This document shows positions 1 through 9,277 of a DNA stretch of 64,000 nt, in pieces. Positions within the stretch are counted from its first letter, which is position 1. Each line of letters starts with the position of its first letter. Under the pieces are notes generated by a model, which worked only from the letters and a program-made list of their open reading frames with translations, made no database searches and was not told the origin of the DNA. This DNA is from Saprospiraceae bacterium (GTDB taxonomy: Bacteria; Bacteroidota; Bacteroidia; Chitinophagales; Saprospiraceae). The stretch covers positions 1 through 64,000 of the forward strand of contig JADJJU010000024.1 in assembly GCA_016706365.1 (NCBI GenBank), given 5' to 3'. A program made the translations under genes and the position numbers.

Positions 1-1950
1 ACTGAAGATTTAAGTCGCGCCCTGGATCAGAGCTCAGAAGTATTTGATTTTCTTCAAAATGTATCCAATAAATATGGTATCGGTTTTTGGAAACCCGGTG
101 CAGGAATTATTCACCAGATAGTACTTGAAAATTATGCATTTCCCGGAGGAATGATGATTGGAACAGACTCTCATACCGTGAATGCCGGGGGTCTTGGAAT
201 GGTAGCAATTGGTGTGGGAGGAGCAGATGCCGTGGATGTCATGTCCGGAATGGCCTGGGAGCTAAAAATGCCAAAACTTATCGGGGTTAAATTGACAGGC
301 AAACTCAACGGTTGGACTTCTCCGAAAGCTGTGATTTTGAAAGTTGCAGGTATCCTTACTGTAAAAGGCGGGACCGGAGCAATTGTGGAATATTTTGGTC
401 CTGGAGCTGAATCAATGTCCTGCACAGGAAAAGGTACCATCTGTAATATGGGCGCTGAAATTGGCGCGACAACTTCTGTTTTTGGGTATGATGACTCCAT
501 GAGCAGATACCTTAAAGCTACGGGAAGAGCGGAAGTCGCAGCGTTAGCAGATGAAGTTGGCTCTGATCTTACAGGAGATGCGGCTTGTTATGCCAATCCT
601 GAACAATACTTCAATCAGGTAATTGAGATTAACCTGGATGAATTGGAACCGCATATCAATGGTCCTTTTACACCGGATCTGGCAACTCCGCTCTCTAAGT
701 TTGCAGAATTTATGAGATCCAACCAATATCCTGAAAAACTGGAAGTGGGACTTATTGGATCTTGTACCAACTCATCCTATGAGGATCTGGACAGAGCTGC
801 ATCTATTGCCAGACAGGCGGTAGAAAAAAAGTTGCAGGCCAAAGCAGAGTTTACCATTACACCGGGCTCAGAGCTAATCAGATTTACTGTTGAAAGAGAC
901 GGCCAGCTCGCTTCGTTTTCGGATATAGGAGGAATGGTTCTTGCAAATGCTTGTGGTCCTTGTATTGGCCAATGGGATCGTCATACCACGGATCCCAACA
1001 GAAAAAATTCGATAATTACATCTTTTAACAGAAATTTCTCCAAGAGAAATGACGGTAATCCTAATACCCATGCATTTGTTGCATCACCGGAGATTGTGAC
1101 AGCATTTGCGATAGCAGGGGATTTGACTTTTAATCCGATGACTGACACTTTAATTAATAAAGATGGCGTTGCGGTAAGATTCGATCCGCCATACGGTGAG
1201 GAGCTTCCTGAAAGAGGATTTGATGTGGGAGATGCTGGATATATAGAACCGGCGCAGGATGGTAAACATATAGAATTAAGCGTGGATCCACACTCTCAAA
1301 GAATTCAACTACTTACTCCGTTTATACCGATTGAGGCTGAACAATTGAAATACCTTCGTGTCCTTATTAAAGCAAAAGGAAAATGCACGACGGATCACAT
1401 TTCTATGGCAGGTCCATGGTTGAAATACAGGGGACACCTTGAAAATATTTCCAATAATCTTCTGATAGGTGCTGTTAATGCCTATAATGCTCAGATTAAT
1501 TCGGTAATCAATTTCGAGACAAATGAATATATGTCAGTTCCAGATTCGGCAAGACTTTATTTAAAGAATAAAGTGGGAACGATTGTGGTTGGAGAAGAGA
1601 ATTATGGCGAAGGCTCTTCAAGAGAACATGCTGCAATGGAGCCAAGGTATCTGGGAGTAAAAGCAGTTTTGGTCAAATCATTTGCCCGAATTCATGAAAC
1701 CAACCTTAAAAAGCAGGGAATGTTAGCGCTGACATTTGTAGATCCTGAGGATTATGACAAAATCAGACAAGACGATTTAATTGATATTAATGGATTAGCA
1801 CAAATGAAACCGGGCCAACCATTAACTATGGTATTAAATCATGCTGATGGCACGGAAGAAATTTTCGCAGTGCAACACACATACAATGAACAACAAATAG
1901 AATGGTTGATTGCCGGATCTGCCCTGAATAAAATCCGACAAACGCTCTAA
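1..1950 (+). CDS. acn: Aconitate hydratase (5' end cut by window)
   Basis: TCA-cycle enzyme that isomerises citrate to isocitrate through cis-aconitate with a [4Fe-4S] cluster. The frame is open from base 1, so the first roughly 100 residues of a ~750-residue enzyme lie outside the window; 649 codons are visible. GTDSHT lies at visible residues 54-59. The cluster ligands are Cys255 (GSCTNSS) and Cys318/Cys321 (CGPC). The C-terminal swivel domain carries ENYGEGSSREHAA, which binds the substrate carboxylate. The ATG at 151 is internal, not the start. The gene is followed directly by a good intrinsic terminator, so it appears to end its transcription unit. Sequence type is the AcnA/mitochondrial-like clade usual in Bacteroidota. 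Confidence 0.97.
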   Translation, partial: TEDLSRALDQSSEVFDFLQNVSNKYGIGFWKPGAGIIHQIVLENYAFPGGMMIGTDSHTVNAGGLGMVAIGVGGADAVDVMSGMAWELKMPKLIGVKLTGKLNGWTSPKAVILKVAGILTVKGGTGAIVEYFGPGAESMSCTGKGTICNMGAEIGATTSVFGYDDSMSRYLKATGRAEVAALADEVGSDLTGDAACYANPEQYFNQVIEINLDELEPHINGPFTPDLATPLSKFAEFMRSNQYPEKLEVGLIGSCTNSSYEDLDRAASIARQAVEKKLQAKAEFTITPGSELIRFTVERDGQLASFSDIGGMVLANACGPCIGQWDRHTTDPNRKNSIITSFNRNFSKRNDGNPNTHAFVASPEIVTAFAIAGDLTFNPMTDTLINKDGVAVRFDPPYGEELPERGFDVGDAGYIEPAQDGKHIELSVDPHSQRIQLLTPFIPIEAEQLKYLRVLIKAKGKCTTDHISMAGPWLKYRGHLENISNNLLIGAVNAYNAQINSVINFETNEYMSVPDSARLYLKNKVGTIVVGEENYGEGSSREHAAMEPRYLGVKAVLVKSFARIHETNLKKQGMLALTFVDPEDYDKIRQDDLIDINGLAQMKPGQPLTMVLNHADGTEEIFAVQHTYNEQQIEWLIAGSALNKIRQTL

Positions 1951-1971
1951 TCCGGAATTATATATAAATAG

Positions 1972-2004
1972 AAAAGCCCTGAAGCTATTGCTGCAGGGCT
2001 TTTT
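1972..2004 (+). terminator. Intrinsic terminator after aconitase
   Basis: Inverted repeat with arms AAAAGCCCTG and CAGGGCTTTT around a short loop, ending in a T run, 21 bases after the aconitase stop codon. Confidence 0.8.
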
Positions 2005-2161
2005 CAAATAAAAGGCCGATTCTTTAATCCCCCAATTTTAGAACCGGCCCGATCAAGAGATTATTCAACTCATTTGATACCTCTTAAACGTTTGAACTAC
2101 GCAATTTTATATACATTAATCTTGCCAAATATTTAAGATAGGAGGTGTTTTGATCAGACAA

Positions 2162-2239
2162 ATGAAAATTACTTTACATGCAAAAATGAACACATTTGTA
2201 TTTGTTTGTAAACGACCCGAAACGAAATATGATTGCTAA
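2162..2239 (+). CDS. Possible 25-residue leader-type ORF
   Basis: ATG at 2162 opens a 25-codon frame beginning MKITLHAKMNTF and ending at a TAA at 2237-2239. An AGGAGGTG sequence (about 2139-2146) lies some 15 bases upstream, which is unusual here because most genes in the window lack a Shine-Dalgarno. A weak inverted repeat (TATCCCG at 2262-2268, CGGGATA at 2285-2291) follows. The rest of the 2005-2363 gap shows nothing recognisable. It could be chance; there is no homology argument. Confidence 0.2.
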   Translation: MKITLHAKMNTFVFVCKRPETKYDC

Positions 2240-2363
2240 ATATATTATAAATAAAAATGTATATCCCGGATGATTTTGTTGGAGCGGGATAAGTAAAAAA
2301 GGTTTATACTTTAAATTCTCGTAGACAAATCCGACCTCAAAGCGGAGTTAACTAAATTAACAT

Positions 2364-3080
2364 ATGAATATTTCCAAAGGAGCATTGTATTTGATTCCGG
2401 TTCCTATTTCTGCGGATGGAGTCAACACCATTCCGCAAGCTACCCGGGATGCTGTGGCGCCCTTGCAAATATTCATTGCAGAACGGGGAAAAACAGCCAG
2501 AATGTGGCTAAAGCAAATAGTTCCCGGGATTGATATGGCAGCATTACAGATATTAGAATTGGACAAGCACAAACCCCAGGAGGGTTTGAATGGTTTCCTT
2601 CAGCAGGCATTAGGCGGGAAAAGTATTGGTCTGATGTCAGAAGCCGGATGTCCCGGAGTCGCAGATCCGGGTGCTGAGGTAGTGAGGTTGGCACATCAAT
2701 TGGGTATTACCGTAATACCTCTGGTAGGACCTTCCAGTATTTTATTGGCCTTGATGGCATCAGGATTGACAGGGCAGAAGTTCTTTTTTCACGGATATTT
2801 GCCGGCTAACAAACAAGATTTGAAACAGCTGTTGAAACAGCTGGAAGGTAAGGCAATACGAGAAAAATGCACCCAGATTTTTATCGAAACACCGTACAGA
2901 AATAATCAGGTTTTTGAAGCGGCAATGGAGGTTTTATCCTCTGATGTTAGACTGGTTATTGCTAAGGATCTTAGTGGATCAGAGCAGTGGATTGGTAGCA
3001 AGGCGGTGAAGGATTGGAAAAAAATGACCCCCCCGGAGCTTTATAAAACCCCGGCAGTGTTCCTTATTGGCGCAAATTAA
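2364..3080 (+). CDS. RsmI/YraL-like SAM-dependent methyltransferase (tetrapyrrole methylase fold)
   Basis: 238-residue protein of the tetrapyrrole (corrin/porphyrin) methylase superfamily, the fold used by RsmI to 2'-O-methylate C1402 of 16S rRNA. The family signature SEAGCPGVADPGAEVV is at about residues 91-106 and the downstream VPLVGPSS-type motif (here IPLVGPSSILLALMASG) follows. It is shorter than typical RsmI (270-290 residues), lacking the C-terminal helical domain, and matches the short second paralogue common in Bacteroidota. The substrate is therefore uncertain; rRNA is an inference. It starts at ATG 2364 and stands alone between aconitase and nadA. Confidence 0.8.
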   Translation: MNISKGALYLIPVPISADGVNTIPQATRDAVAPLQIFIAERGKTARMWLKQIVPGIDMAALQILELDKHKPQEGLNGFLQQALGGKSIGLMSEAGCPGVADPGAEVVRLAHQLGITVIPLVGPSSILLALMASGLTGQKFFFHGYLPANKQDLKQLLKQLEGKAIREKCTQIFIETPYRNNQVFEAAMEVLSSDVRLVIAKDLSGSEQWIGSKAVKDWKKMTPPELYKTPAVFLIGAN

Positions 3081-3213
3081 ACGGAATTATAAATCGTTAA
3101 AATTTGTTTCTAGAACTCAAGCGGGAAGTATGATAAAGTAAAAATAAAATCTTTTAGTTGTGGTGGAGTCAGAAAACCGAAACACCCTCCTATAAACATC
3201 ATAAGTAAAAAGC

Positions 3214-4236
3214 ATGTCACTTACCACAGTAGAATTAGAACCAATGAGCGAACAGGAATTCTTACTCAGAAGAGGGTATCTTAATTTATCTGTAGAGCCG
3301 GGAATAGACCTGGAAGCAGCCATCTTACGCCTGAAGAAAGAGAAGAACGCTGTCATTCTGGCCCATTATTACCAGCAGTCTGAGATTCAGGACTTAGCTG
3401 ATTATGTAGGAGACAGCTTAGGCTTGAGCCAGCAAGCTGCTGCTACAGATGCGGATATCATTGTGTTTGCCGGAGTTCACTTTATGGCCGAAACTGCCAA
3501 AATGCTCAATCCTAATAAAAAAGTAGTTCTTCCGGATCTCAAAGCAGGGTGTTCTCTGGCAGACTCTTGCCCAGCGGCACTCTTTAAGGAATTCAGAGAC
3601 CAATATCCGGACCATATCGTTGTCTCATATATTAATTGCACGGCTGAACTAAAGACGATGACAGATATATGTTGCACCTCGACAAATGCTGTACAAATCA
3701 TAGAGAGTATACCAGAAGATCAGCCTATTATTTTTGCACCCGACAAGAACCTGGGACATTACCTGCAAAAAAAGACTGGTCGCAAAATGGTGCTTTGGGA
3801 TGGTGCTTGTATGGTTCATGAAATCTTTTCAAGAGAACGAATTCATCAACTCAGAAGGGAGCATCCGGACGCAAAATTCATTGCACATCCTGAGTGCGAA
3901 CCTCATATATTGGCTGAAGCAGATTTTATTGGCTCTACGACAGGCTTGTTAAATTACACAATCAGGGAAAGTGCGGAATCATTTATTGTAGCAACTGAAT
4001 CCGGCATTCTCCATCAAATGCAGAAGCATTCTCCTCACAAAACATTCATTCCGGCCCCACCAAATAATTCCTGTGCTTGTAATGATTGTCCGCATATGAA
4101 ACGCAACACACTGGAAAAGTTATACTTATGCATGGAATATGAACTTCCGGAAATCATTCTTCCGGAATGGGTCATTCAGAAAGGACGTGCTTCTATAGAC
4201 AGGATGCTTGAAATTTCGGCGAGAGCGGGCCTGTAA
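3214..4236 (+). CDS. nadA: Quinolinate synthase A
   Basis: Condenses iminoaspartate (made by NadB, encoded at 24270) with dihydroxyacetone phosphate to give quinolinate in de novo NAD synthesis. The 340-residue protein has the substrate-loop motif AVILAHYYQ near residue 50 and the conserved cysteine contexts GCSLADSC, DGACMVHE and the C-terminal CACNDCPHMKRNTLEKL. Three of these cysteines ligate the [4Fe-4S] cluster in characterised NadA. Start ATG 3214 gives a ~30-residue N-terminal extension; a later start is possible. The TAA stop is itself part of a TAACAGCC that opens a heptad repeat array. nadA and nadB are 20 kb apart here, and nadC is not in the window. Confidence 0.95.
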   Translation: MSLTTVELEPMSEQEFLLRRGYLNLSVEPGIDLEAAILRLKKEKNAVILAHYYQQSEIQDLADYVGDSLGLSQQAAATDADIIVFAGVHFMAETAKMLNPNKKVVLPDLKAGCSLADSCPAALFKEFRDQYPDHIVVSYINCTAELKTMTDICCTSTNAVQIIESIPEDQPIIFAPDKNLGHYLQKKTGRKMVLWDGACMVHEIFSRERIHQLRREHPDAKFIAHPECEPHILAEADFIGSTTGLLNYTIRESAESFIVATESGILHQMQKHSPHKTFIPAPPNNSCACNDCPHMKRNTLEKLYLCMEYELPEIILPEWVIQKGRASIDRMLEISARAGL

Positions 4237-4286
4237 CAGCCCCTTTTGGCTATTTGCTATTGGCTCTTAGCTGTTGGCAAACAGCC
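4234..4286 (+). repeat. Heptad tandem repeat array bracketed by AACAGCC
   Basis: Runs of 7-base units of the form C-T-N-N-T-N-G (CTATTTG, CTATTGG, CTCTTAG, CTGTTGG) sit between AACAGCC at the nadA stop codon and AACAGCC at 4280-4286. Related arrays recur at many intergenic sites in the window (7631, 12680, 19713, 29349, 40781, 52472, 52592, 56920, 58250, 61434, 63518). Confidence 0.75.
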
Positions 4287-4605
4287 GGATAAAAGCGAAA
4301 ACCAAAGACGTAAAATGTAAGTGAACAGTCTGTAAGAAGTTGGTGCTTTTTACTTCCATTTCTAATTATAAGTTTCCGATGGTTCGGGTCTCCTGACACG
4401 GATTAAATACTCTCACGCACAACTCTCACTCACCACATCCTGGCGACTCCTGACGCATTGAAAACAGCCAATCTTTAATGAAAAAACCAGGAAGAAGCTG
4501 TTGGTTTTTAGCCTTAAGTTGTAGGCAGACTGCCGGGGGTAGTTTATGGATCGTGATTCGTTAAAAGCGTTTATGTACCGGATCTGTTTTCAAACCTCGC
4601 GAAGC

Positions 4606-4721
4606 ACATCACCTTTTTTCTATTAAGGCGTAGCCGAAAATAGAAAAAAGACATCACTTTTTCGGGGCTTGTCCCCCGAAAAAACATCACCTTTCAAGCC
4701 ATAGGCGCAGAAAGACATCAC
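4606..4721 (-). repeat. GTGATGT-hairpin array, copy A (3' of recG)
   Basis: Read on the minus strand, four GTGATGT units (plus-strand ACATCAC at 4606-4612, 4651-4657, 4684-4690, 4715-4721) are separated by inverted repeats. These have arms CTTTTTTCTATT/AATAGAAAAAAG, TTTTTCGGGG/CCCCGAAAAA and CTTTC/GAAAG. The first unit shares its G with the TAG stop codon of recG, so the array lies at the very start of the recG 3' flank in sense orientation. The rest of the 4287-4605 gap shows no gene. Confidence 0.8.
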
Positions 4722-6844
4722 TAACTAATATTACTCCACTTCTCCGCTTCCTTCAGGTCTTTGGTGACTGCTATTTTCAGGGGTCTATGTTCCGGTAAAT
4801 TCAGCTCAGGATCTTTGTCCAAAATGCTTAGCACCACTTCTCTGGCATATTGCAGGATGCGGCCATCCCGGGCAAGATTGGCAATTTTAAATTCAGGAAT
4901 GCCACTCTGCTGTGTTCCTTCCAGGGCTCCCGGACCTCTTATTTCCAGATCTACTTCAGCAATTTCAAATCCATTATTGGTGCGTCTCATAGTATCCAGC
5001 CGGAGACGGGCATCTTCTGTCAGTTTAAAATTTGTCATCAGGATGCAATATGACTGGGAAGCGCCTCTGCCGACCCGACCACGTAGCTGATGCAACTGAG
5101 ACAGGCCAAATCTTTCAGAGTTTTCAATGACCATTACAGAAGCATTCGGAACGTTTACCCCAACTTCAATTACAGTTGTGGCTACCATAATTTGAGCAGT
5201 ACCCTCTACAAAACGCTTCATTTCCCAATCTTTATCAGCAGCCTTCATCCTTCCGTGAACAACACTGATTTGAAAATCAGGCGCCGGAAAATGTACCTGC
5301 AGCTTTTCAAAACCATGCTGCAGATTTTCAAGGTCCAACTTTTCAGATTCTTCAATTAAAGGATAGACAACATATATTTGACGGCCTTCTGCTATTTGTT
5401 TTTTCATGAATTCAATGACTTCTCCTCGATAAATCTCAGATTTGTAGGTCGTCTGGATTGCCTGTCTCCCGGGCGGCAATTCGTCAATCACGGAAATATC
5501 AAGATCACCATACAAAGTCATAGCAAGTGTACGGGGAATTGGTGTGGCGGTCATTACAAGAATATGTGGAGGATAGGGCTGACTTTTTTTCCAAAGTCTG
5601 GCGCGCTGAGCTACACCAAAACGATGCTGCTCGTCCGTTATAGCCAGGCCTAATTTGTGAAATACTACAGGATCTTCCAGTACAGCGTGCGTACCGATGA
5701 GTATATGTAATTCTCCGGATGCCAGAGAGGCCAAAATTGCTGCACGGGCTTTGCCTTTTATGCTTCCACTAAGAAAACCTACTGTAACAGGTGTATCTTT
5801 GAGCAATTCGCTTATACCGATGTAATGCTGTGTAGCAAGTATTTCTGTGGGCGCGACCAGGCAGGATTGAAAGCCATTATCCAAAGCCATTAACATACAT
5901 AATAGGGCTACGATTGTTTTACCGCTTCCAACATCACCCTGGAGAAGCCGGTTCATCTGAATGCCAAGGCCAAGATCCTTTCTGATTTCTTTCAGAACCC
6001 TCTTTTGTGCTCCGGTGAGATCAAAGGGTAGATAATCTTTGTAAAAGCCATTAAAATGCTCCCCGATACTTTTGAAAGAATACCCCTTGATGATTTGTTT
6101 TCTGATTTGCTGACTATGCAGGATCCTGAGCTGATGAAAGAAAAACTCCTCAAATTTTAATCGTTTTTCCGCTTTTAGTAATTTTTCCTGATTGTCCGGA
6201 AAATGAATTTGCCGGATCGTTTCATAAGCTGAATAGAATTTCATACGCTCAACCAGATATTCAGGAAGTGGTTCAGGTATATGGATCGGCTGCAATTTCT
6301 CCATAAGCTGAGCCATAATTCTTCTGCGTACTTTGCCGTCAAGACCTCTTTGATTCAGCTTTTCCGTACTTCTGTACACCGGAAAGATTCTAACGCTTTG
6401 CTCGGCGGCAGAAAGAGCTTCTTCACTTAATAACTCCAGCTCCGGATGGGCTATATTAAGCTTATGATTAAAGAAGGTAGCTCTTCCATATGCAATATAT
6501 GTCCCGTTTATCTGAAGAAACTGTTGAAGTGTTCTGATGTTTTTGAACCAGACAAACTCAGCTGAGCCCGATTCATCCTTAAAAACGCCCCTCAATCTGC
6601 GGGCCTTGCCGGAACTGAGGAGTTCCACGTGGATCAATTGCCCAATGATTTGAATATAGCTTCCTTCTTCAGTAACCTGACTTATTTTAGTGAAAGAACT
6701 TCTGTCTACATGTCTCGCAGGAAAGTCGTAAACGAGATCCCGGGCCTTATAAAAACCCAATTCTGACTTCAATAGCTCTGCCCTGACAGGTCCGACACCT
6801 TTCAAATATTCAATATCAGCATCAAGTGGATTTCCAAATTGCAA
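4721..6844 (-). CDS. recG: ATP-dependent DNA helicase RecG
   Basis: Branch-migration helicase that reverses stalled replication forks and processes Holliday junctions. The 707-residue protein has the N-terminal wedge/OB domain (about residues 1-230, including the HhH-like LKGVGPVRAELL at the start). The SF2 motor follows, with Walker A LLQGDVGSGKT near residue 305, DEQH box (ITDEQHRFGV), motif III TATPIPRTLA and motif VI QLRGRVGRG. The C-terminal TRG region is present, so it is full length. Start ATG at 6844. Its stop codon overlaps the hairpin array at 4606-4721. No neighbour on the same strand is close enough to suggest an operon. Confidence 0.97.
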   Translation of the reverse strand: MQFGNPLDADIEYLKGVGPVRAELLKSELGFYKARDLVYDFPARHVDRSSFTKISQVTEEGSYIQIIGQLIHVELLSSGKARRLRGVFKDESGSAEFVWFKNIRTLQQFLQINGTYIAYGRATFFNHKLNIAHPELELLSEEALSAAEQSVRIFPVYRSTEKLNQRGLDGKVRRRIMAQLMEKLQPIHIPEPLPEYLVERMKFYSAYETIRQIHFPDNQEKLLKAEKRLKFEEFFFHQLRILHSQQIRKQIIKGYSFKSIGEHFNGFYKDYLPFDLTGAQKRVLKEIRKDLGLGIQMNRLLQGDVGSGKTIVALLCMLMALDNGFQSCLVAPTEILATQHYIGISELLKDTPVTVGFLSGSIKGKARAAILASLASGELHILIGTHAVLEDPVVFHKLGLAITDEQHRFGVAQRARLWKKSQPYPPHILVMTATPIPRTLAMTLYGDLDISVIDELPPGRQAIQTTYKSEIYRGEVIEFMKKQIAEGRQIYVVYPLIEESEKLDLENLQHGFEKLQVHFPAPDFQISVVHGRMKAADKDWEMKRFVEGTAQIMVATTVIEVGVNVPNASVMVIENSERFGLSQLHQLRGRVGRGASQSYCILMTNFKLTEDARLRLDTMRRTNNGFEIAEVDLEIRGPGALEGTQQSGIPEFKIANLARDGRILQYAREVVLSILDKDPELNLPEHRPLKIAVTKDLKEAEKWSNIS

Positions 6845-6962
6845 AGTGAATGCGCAGTTTAAATTATATAGATTGCTTTTTAACCCGGAATATGCAATAG
6901 AAAATCTATTACGGATTCAACTGGCTGCAAAATAAGGCGCAAAGCTTGATTTTGATCAATCA

Positions 6963-6980
6963 CCATAGTGGTGACTATGG
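6963..6980. repeat. Small perfect inverted repeat in recG-rbfA gap
   Basis: Arms CCATAGT and ACTATGG around a 4-base loop, in the divergent 404-base gap (6845-7248) between recG and rbfA. Apart from this and AT-rich sequence that must hold both promoters, I see no feature in the gap. Confidence 0.4.
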
Positions 6981-7248
6981 CTCAATCTCAAAATCACGTA
7001 TTTTATTGCCATTTGAACCCTCACTACGAATTTCTATCACACAATCCTGGTTTAAAATATAAAACTAGAGAATATGGTTTTTATTGGAAGCATTTACTGT
7101 TGGGTAATTAGAAATTAATCCACATTAATCACACGCAAATTGTTGCTAAGTAAAAAAGAAGTGGAATCTGGCATCTTCATGAGGACGATGGCTTGTAATA
7201 TGATTTTGTATATTCGCTTCAATTTGCTTCACAGCACATCAAAAAGAC

Positions 7249-7629
7249 ATGGAAACCAAAAGACAAAAGCAAGCTGCGGAATTGATTAAAAGAAACTTCG
7301 GAACCGTTTTACGGGAAGAAGGCCTATATATTTATGAGCAAGCATTGGTGACGGTAACATCCGTAAAAATAACTCTGGACTTTGGACTGGCAAAAATTTA
7401 TCTCAGCGTTTACAACGCGCAAGATAAGGATGCTGTGATCCAGTCTTTGAGAGAGAATACCACCAGATTAAGATTTTCGCTTGGAGAACGTATCCGCAAG
7501 TTTATACGCAGAATTCCGGGTATTGAGTTTTATCTGGATGACACTCTGGATGAGATGTACAAGTTGAATGCTTTATTTGACAAATTGGAAGCAGAGAATC
7601 AGTTGGGAAAGAAGGATGAGGAGGAGTGA
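7249..7629 (+). CDS. rbfA: Ribosome-binding factor A
   Basis: Assembly factor that binds the 30S subunit near helix 1 of 16S rRNA and is needed for 5'-end maturation and cold adaptation. The protein is 126 residues and starts METKRQKQAAELIKRNFG, a typical N-terminal helix of the KH-type RbfA fold. The middle VTVTSVKITLDFGLAKIYLS and the RIRKFIRRIPGIEFYLDDTLDEM region match the family well. Start ATG 7249. It is monocistronic here, unlike the usual nusA-infB-rbfA arrangement of other phyla. The stop TGA is followed within a few bases by a heptad repeat array. Confidence 0.93.
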   Translation: METKRQKQAAELIKRNFGTVLREEGLYIYEQALVTVTSVKITLDFGLAKIYLSVYNAQDKDAVIQSLRENTTRLRFSLGERIRKFIRRIPGIEFYLDDTLDEMYKLNALFDKLEAENQLGKKDEEE

Positions 7630-7630
7630 G

Positions 7631-7677
7631 AAGCAGCCGGCTATTAGCTGTTGGCCTTTAGCTTTTGGCAAACAGCC
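7631..7677 (+). repeat. Heptad repeat array after rbfA
   Basis: AAGCAGCC, then heptads CTATTAG, CTGTTGG, CCTTTAG, CTTTTGG and a closing AACAGCC (7671-7677). A decayed related piece, with AGCAGCC and GGCTGTT in opposite orientation, lies at about 7751-7781. Confidence 0.7.
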
Positions 7678-7806
7678 AGCATGAGTTGTGAGTTAGTGTG
7701 TGACATCAAGAATCGCTTAATGAGTGTTCTGGCTTTTAATCTGTTAAAGTTAGCAGCCAGGGGCTAGAAGCGGCTGTTTGTGAGCTCAGCAACACCGGAA
7801 AAAGAA

Positions 7807-7836
7807 AAAGCCTCTGTCGTTGGGGTCAGAGGCTTT
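7807..7836 (-). terminator. Intrinsic terminator of the TPR gene
   Basis: Perfect 10-bp inverted repeat AAAGCCTCTG/CAGAGGCTTT with a 10-base loop. On the minus strand it is followed by a T-rich run, and it lies 38 bases beyond the stop of the minus-strand TPR gene. Confidence 0.8.
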
Positions 7837-7873
7837 AGAACGGGATATAATAAATATGAGTTAAATAGGCTTT

Positions 7874-9277
7874 TTATTGAGCACTGTAGTAATTAATCAT
7901 AGACTGAATTTCGTGATTAACCATCAGATGTGGCGCATATGAGAATAACACAGAGTGTAATTCAGGATCAGTTTGAAGAGCTTCTTCTAATACTTTCATG
8001 CCATTGATTGAATCTTCCAGCAAGAAGTAAGCAGCTGATTTAACATATGTAAGTTCTACACAATTGGCAAAGTATTCGCCTTTTTCAAGCACGAGAAGGG
8101 ATTCTTTGATTCTGTTGGTAGCCAGTAAAAAGTTGGCATAAGACATCCAGATAAAGCTTTGTTCAGGTCCTTCTTTAATAGCTTTTTTGAAATAAAAACT
8201 CGCCTTACTGAATTCATTCAGATGAAAGTATGCATCACCCAGACTTGCAAAATATTCTTCTCTTGTGTCGTCCATTTCAAGTGCACGCTTGAATGCGTTG
8301 ATTGCATTTACCCAGCTTCTTTCTTTAGCAAATGAAAGTCCGATATAATAATGTAACTCTTCGTTATATGGGTCAATTTTTAAAGCCTTGGTCAAATATT
8401 TTCTGGCATGTTTGCTTTGGTCCAGATGAATCAGACATTGTCCGATATTCGTCAATGTATCTGAGTCTGCACCGAAAACATCATTTGCTTCTTTAAAAGA
8501 CTTAAGAGCTTCTTTGTAGTTGCACAATTCCAAACAAAGATCCCCACGATCGCGGTATGCAGCTTCAAAATCCTTATTGATGATATAAACATATTCATAG
8601 GCATCAATAGCGCGCTCATACTCGTGAGTACAGGAGTATGCATGCGCCAGATTGTACCATGCCTGGTAGGAATAAGGATCCTTGTCGATGATTTGCTGAT
8701 GCAGTGAAATGCTTTCGTTGTATCGCTTTGTGTTTTCTACTGCTGTAGATATCTTTTCCAAAGCAACCAGATTGCTATGATCTCTTTGTAAAAGCAGAGA
8801 TAGCACATCAAATTGTTTTTCAAACTCCTTGCTTTGATCGTAGATAAAAGCTTCAGTCAACAAAATTTCAGTCAGCAAATGAGGTTCTTTCTGCGACTTC
8901 AGTTGCTCAATGATAGTCAACGCTTCATGATAGTGTTTGGTTAAGCCCTTATATCTGGCTCTCATCAGGGACACTAAAATATCATTAGGTGCCAGATTCT
9001 CTGCCTGTGTGATGACATCATCAGCCTGAGTATACTGCTTAACATTGAACAATAATTCTGCCTTGCGCAAGTAGAAATCTACACTGTAAGCATAAATTTC
9101 CAGGGCATGGTCTATCACCTCCAGTGCTTTCTCTGCCGAAAACTCGGATTCGTAAAATTGAATTAATGTAAAAAAGGTTTTTTCTTCGAAAACTGCGACA
9201 TCTCCTTTCTGAGACATTGCTTCATATTCAGTGATGAGATGTAGGAGCGTACTTTGTTTATTGGCACTATGTTCCAT
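7874..9277 (-). CDS. Tetratricopeptide repeat protein
   Basis: A run of TPR helix pairs fills almost the entire protein. Clear units contain A-x-x-L-Y/F-x-K-A and D-P/N caps, e.g. YQAWYNLAHAYSCTHEYER and EEYFASLGDAYFHLNEFSK. It is probably a cytoplasmic scaffold: no signal peptide or membrane segment is visible from the preferred start MEHSANKQST at 9277 (467 residues). The frame stays open to 9343, but that 22-residue extension (MSGLCGLFLYF...) looks untranslated. TPR-only proteins of this size are common in Bacteroidota and no specific partner can be named. It has its own terminator at 7807-7836 and the upstream gap is AT-rich. Confidence 0.85.
   Translation of the reverse strand: MEHSANKQSTLLHLITEYEAMSQKGDVAVFEEKTFFTLIQFYESEFSAEKALEVIDHALEIYAYSVDFYLRKAELLFNVKQYTQADDVITQAENLAPNDILVSLMRARYKGLTKHYHEALTIIEQLKSQKEPHLLTEILLTEAFIYDQSKEFEKQFDVLSLLLQRDHSNLVALEKISTAVENTKRYNESISLHQQIIDKDPYSYQAWYNLAHAYSCTHEYERAIDAYEYVYIINKDFEAAYRDRGDLCLELCNYKEALKSFKEANDVFGADSDTLTNIGQCLIHLDQSKHARKYLTKALKIDPYNEELHYYIGLSFAKERSWVNAINAFKRALEMDDTREEYFASLGDAYFHLNEFSKASFYFKKAIKEGPEQSFIWMSYANFLLATNRIKESLLVLEKGEYFANCVELTYVKSAAYFLLEDSINGMKVLEEALQTDPELHSVLFSYAPHLMVNHEIQSMINYYSAQ

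Noticed and set aside
171..500. 109-codon minus-strand ORF within aconitase
   Set aside because: Antisense shadow of a strongly conserved gene.
5090..5653. Plus-strand ORFs of about 90 codons within recG
   Set aside because: Antisense shadows; recG is intact through this region.
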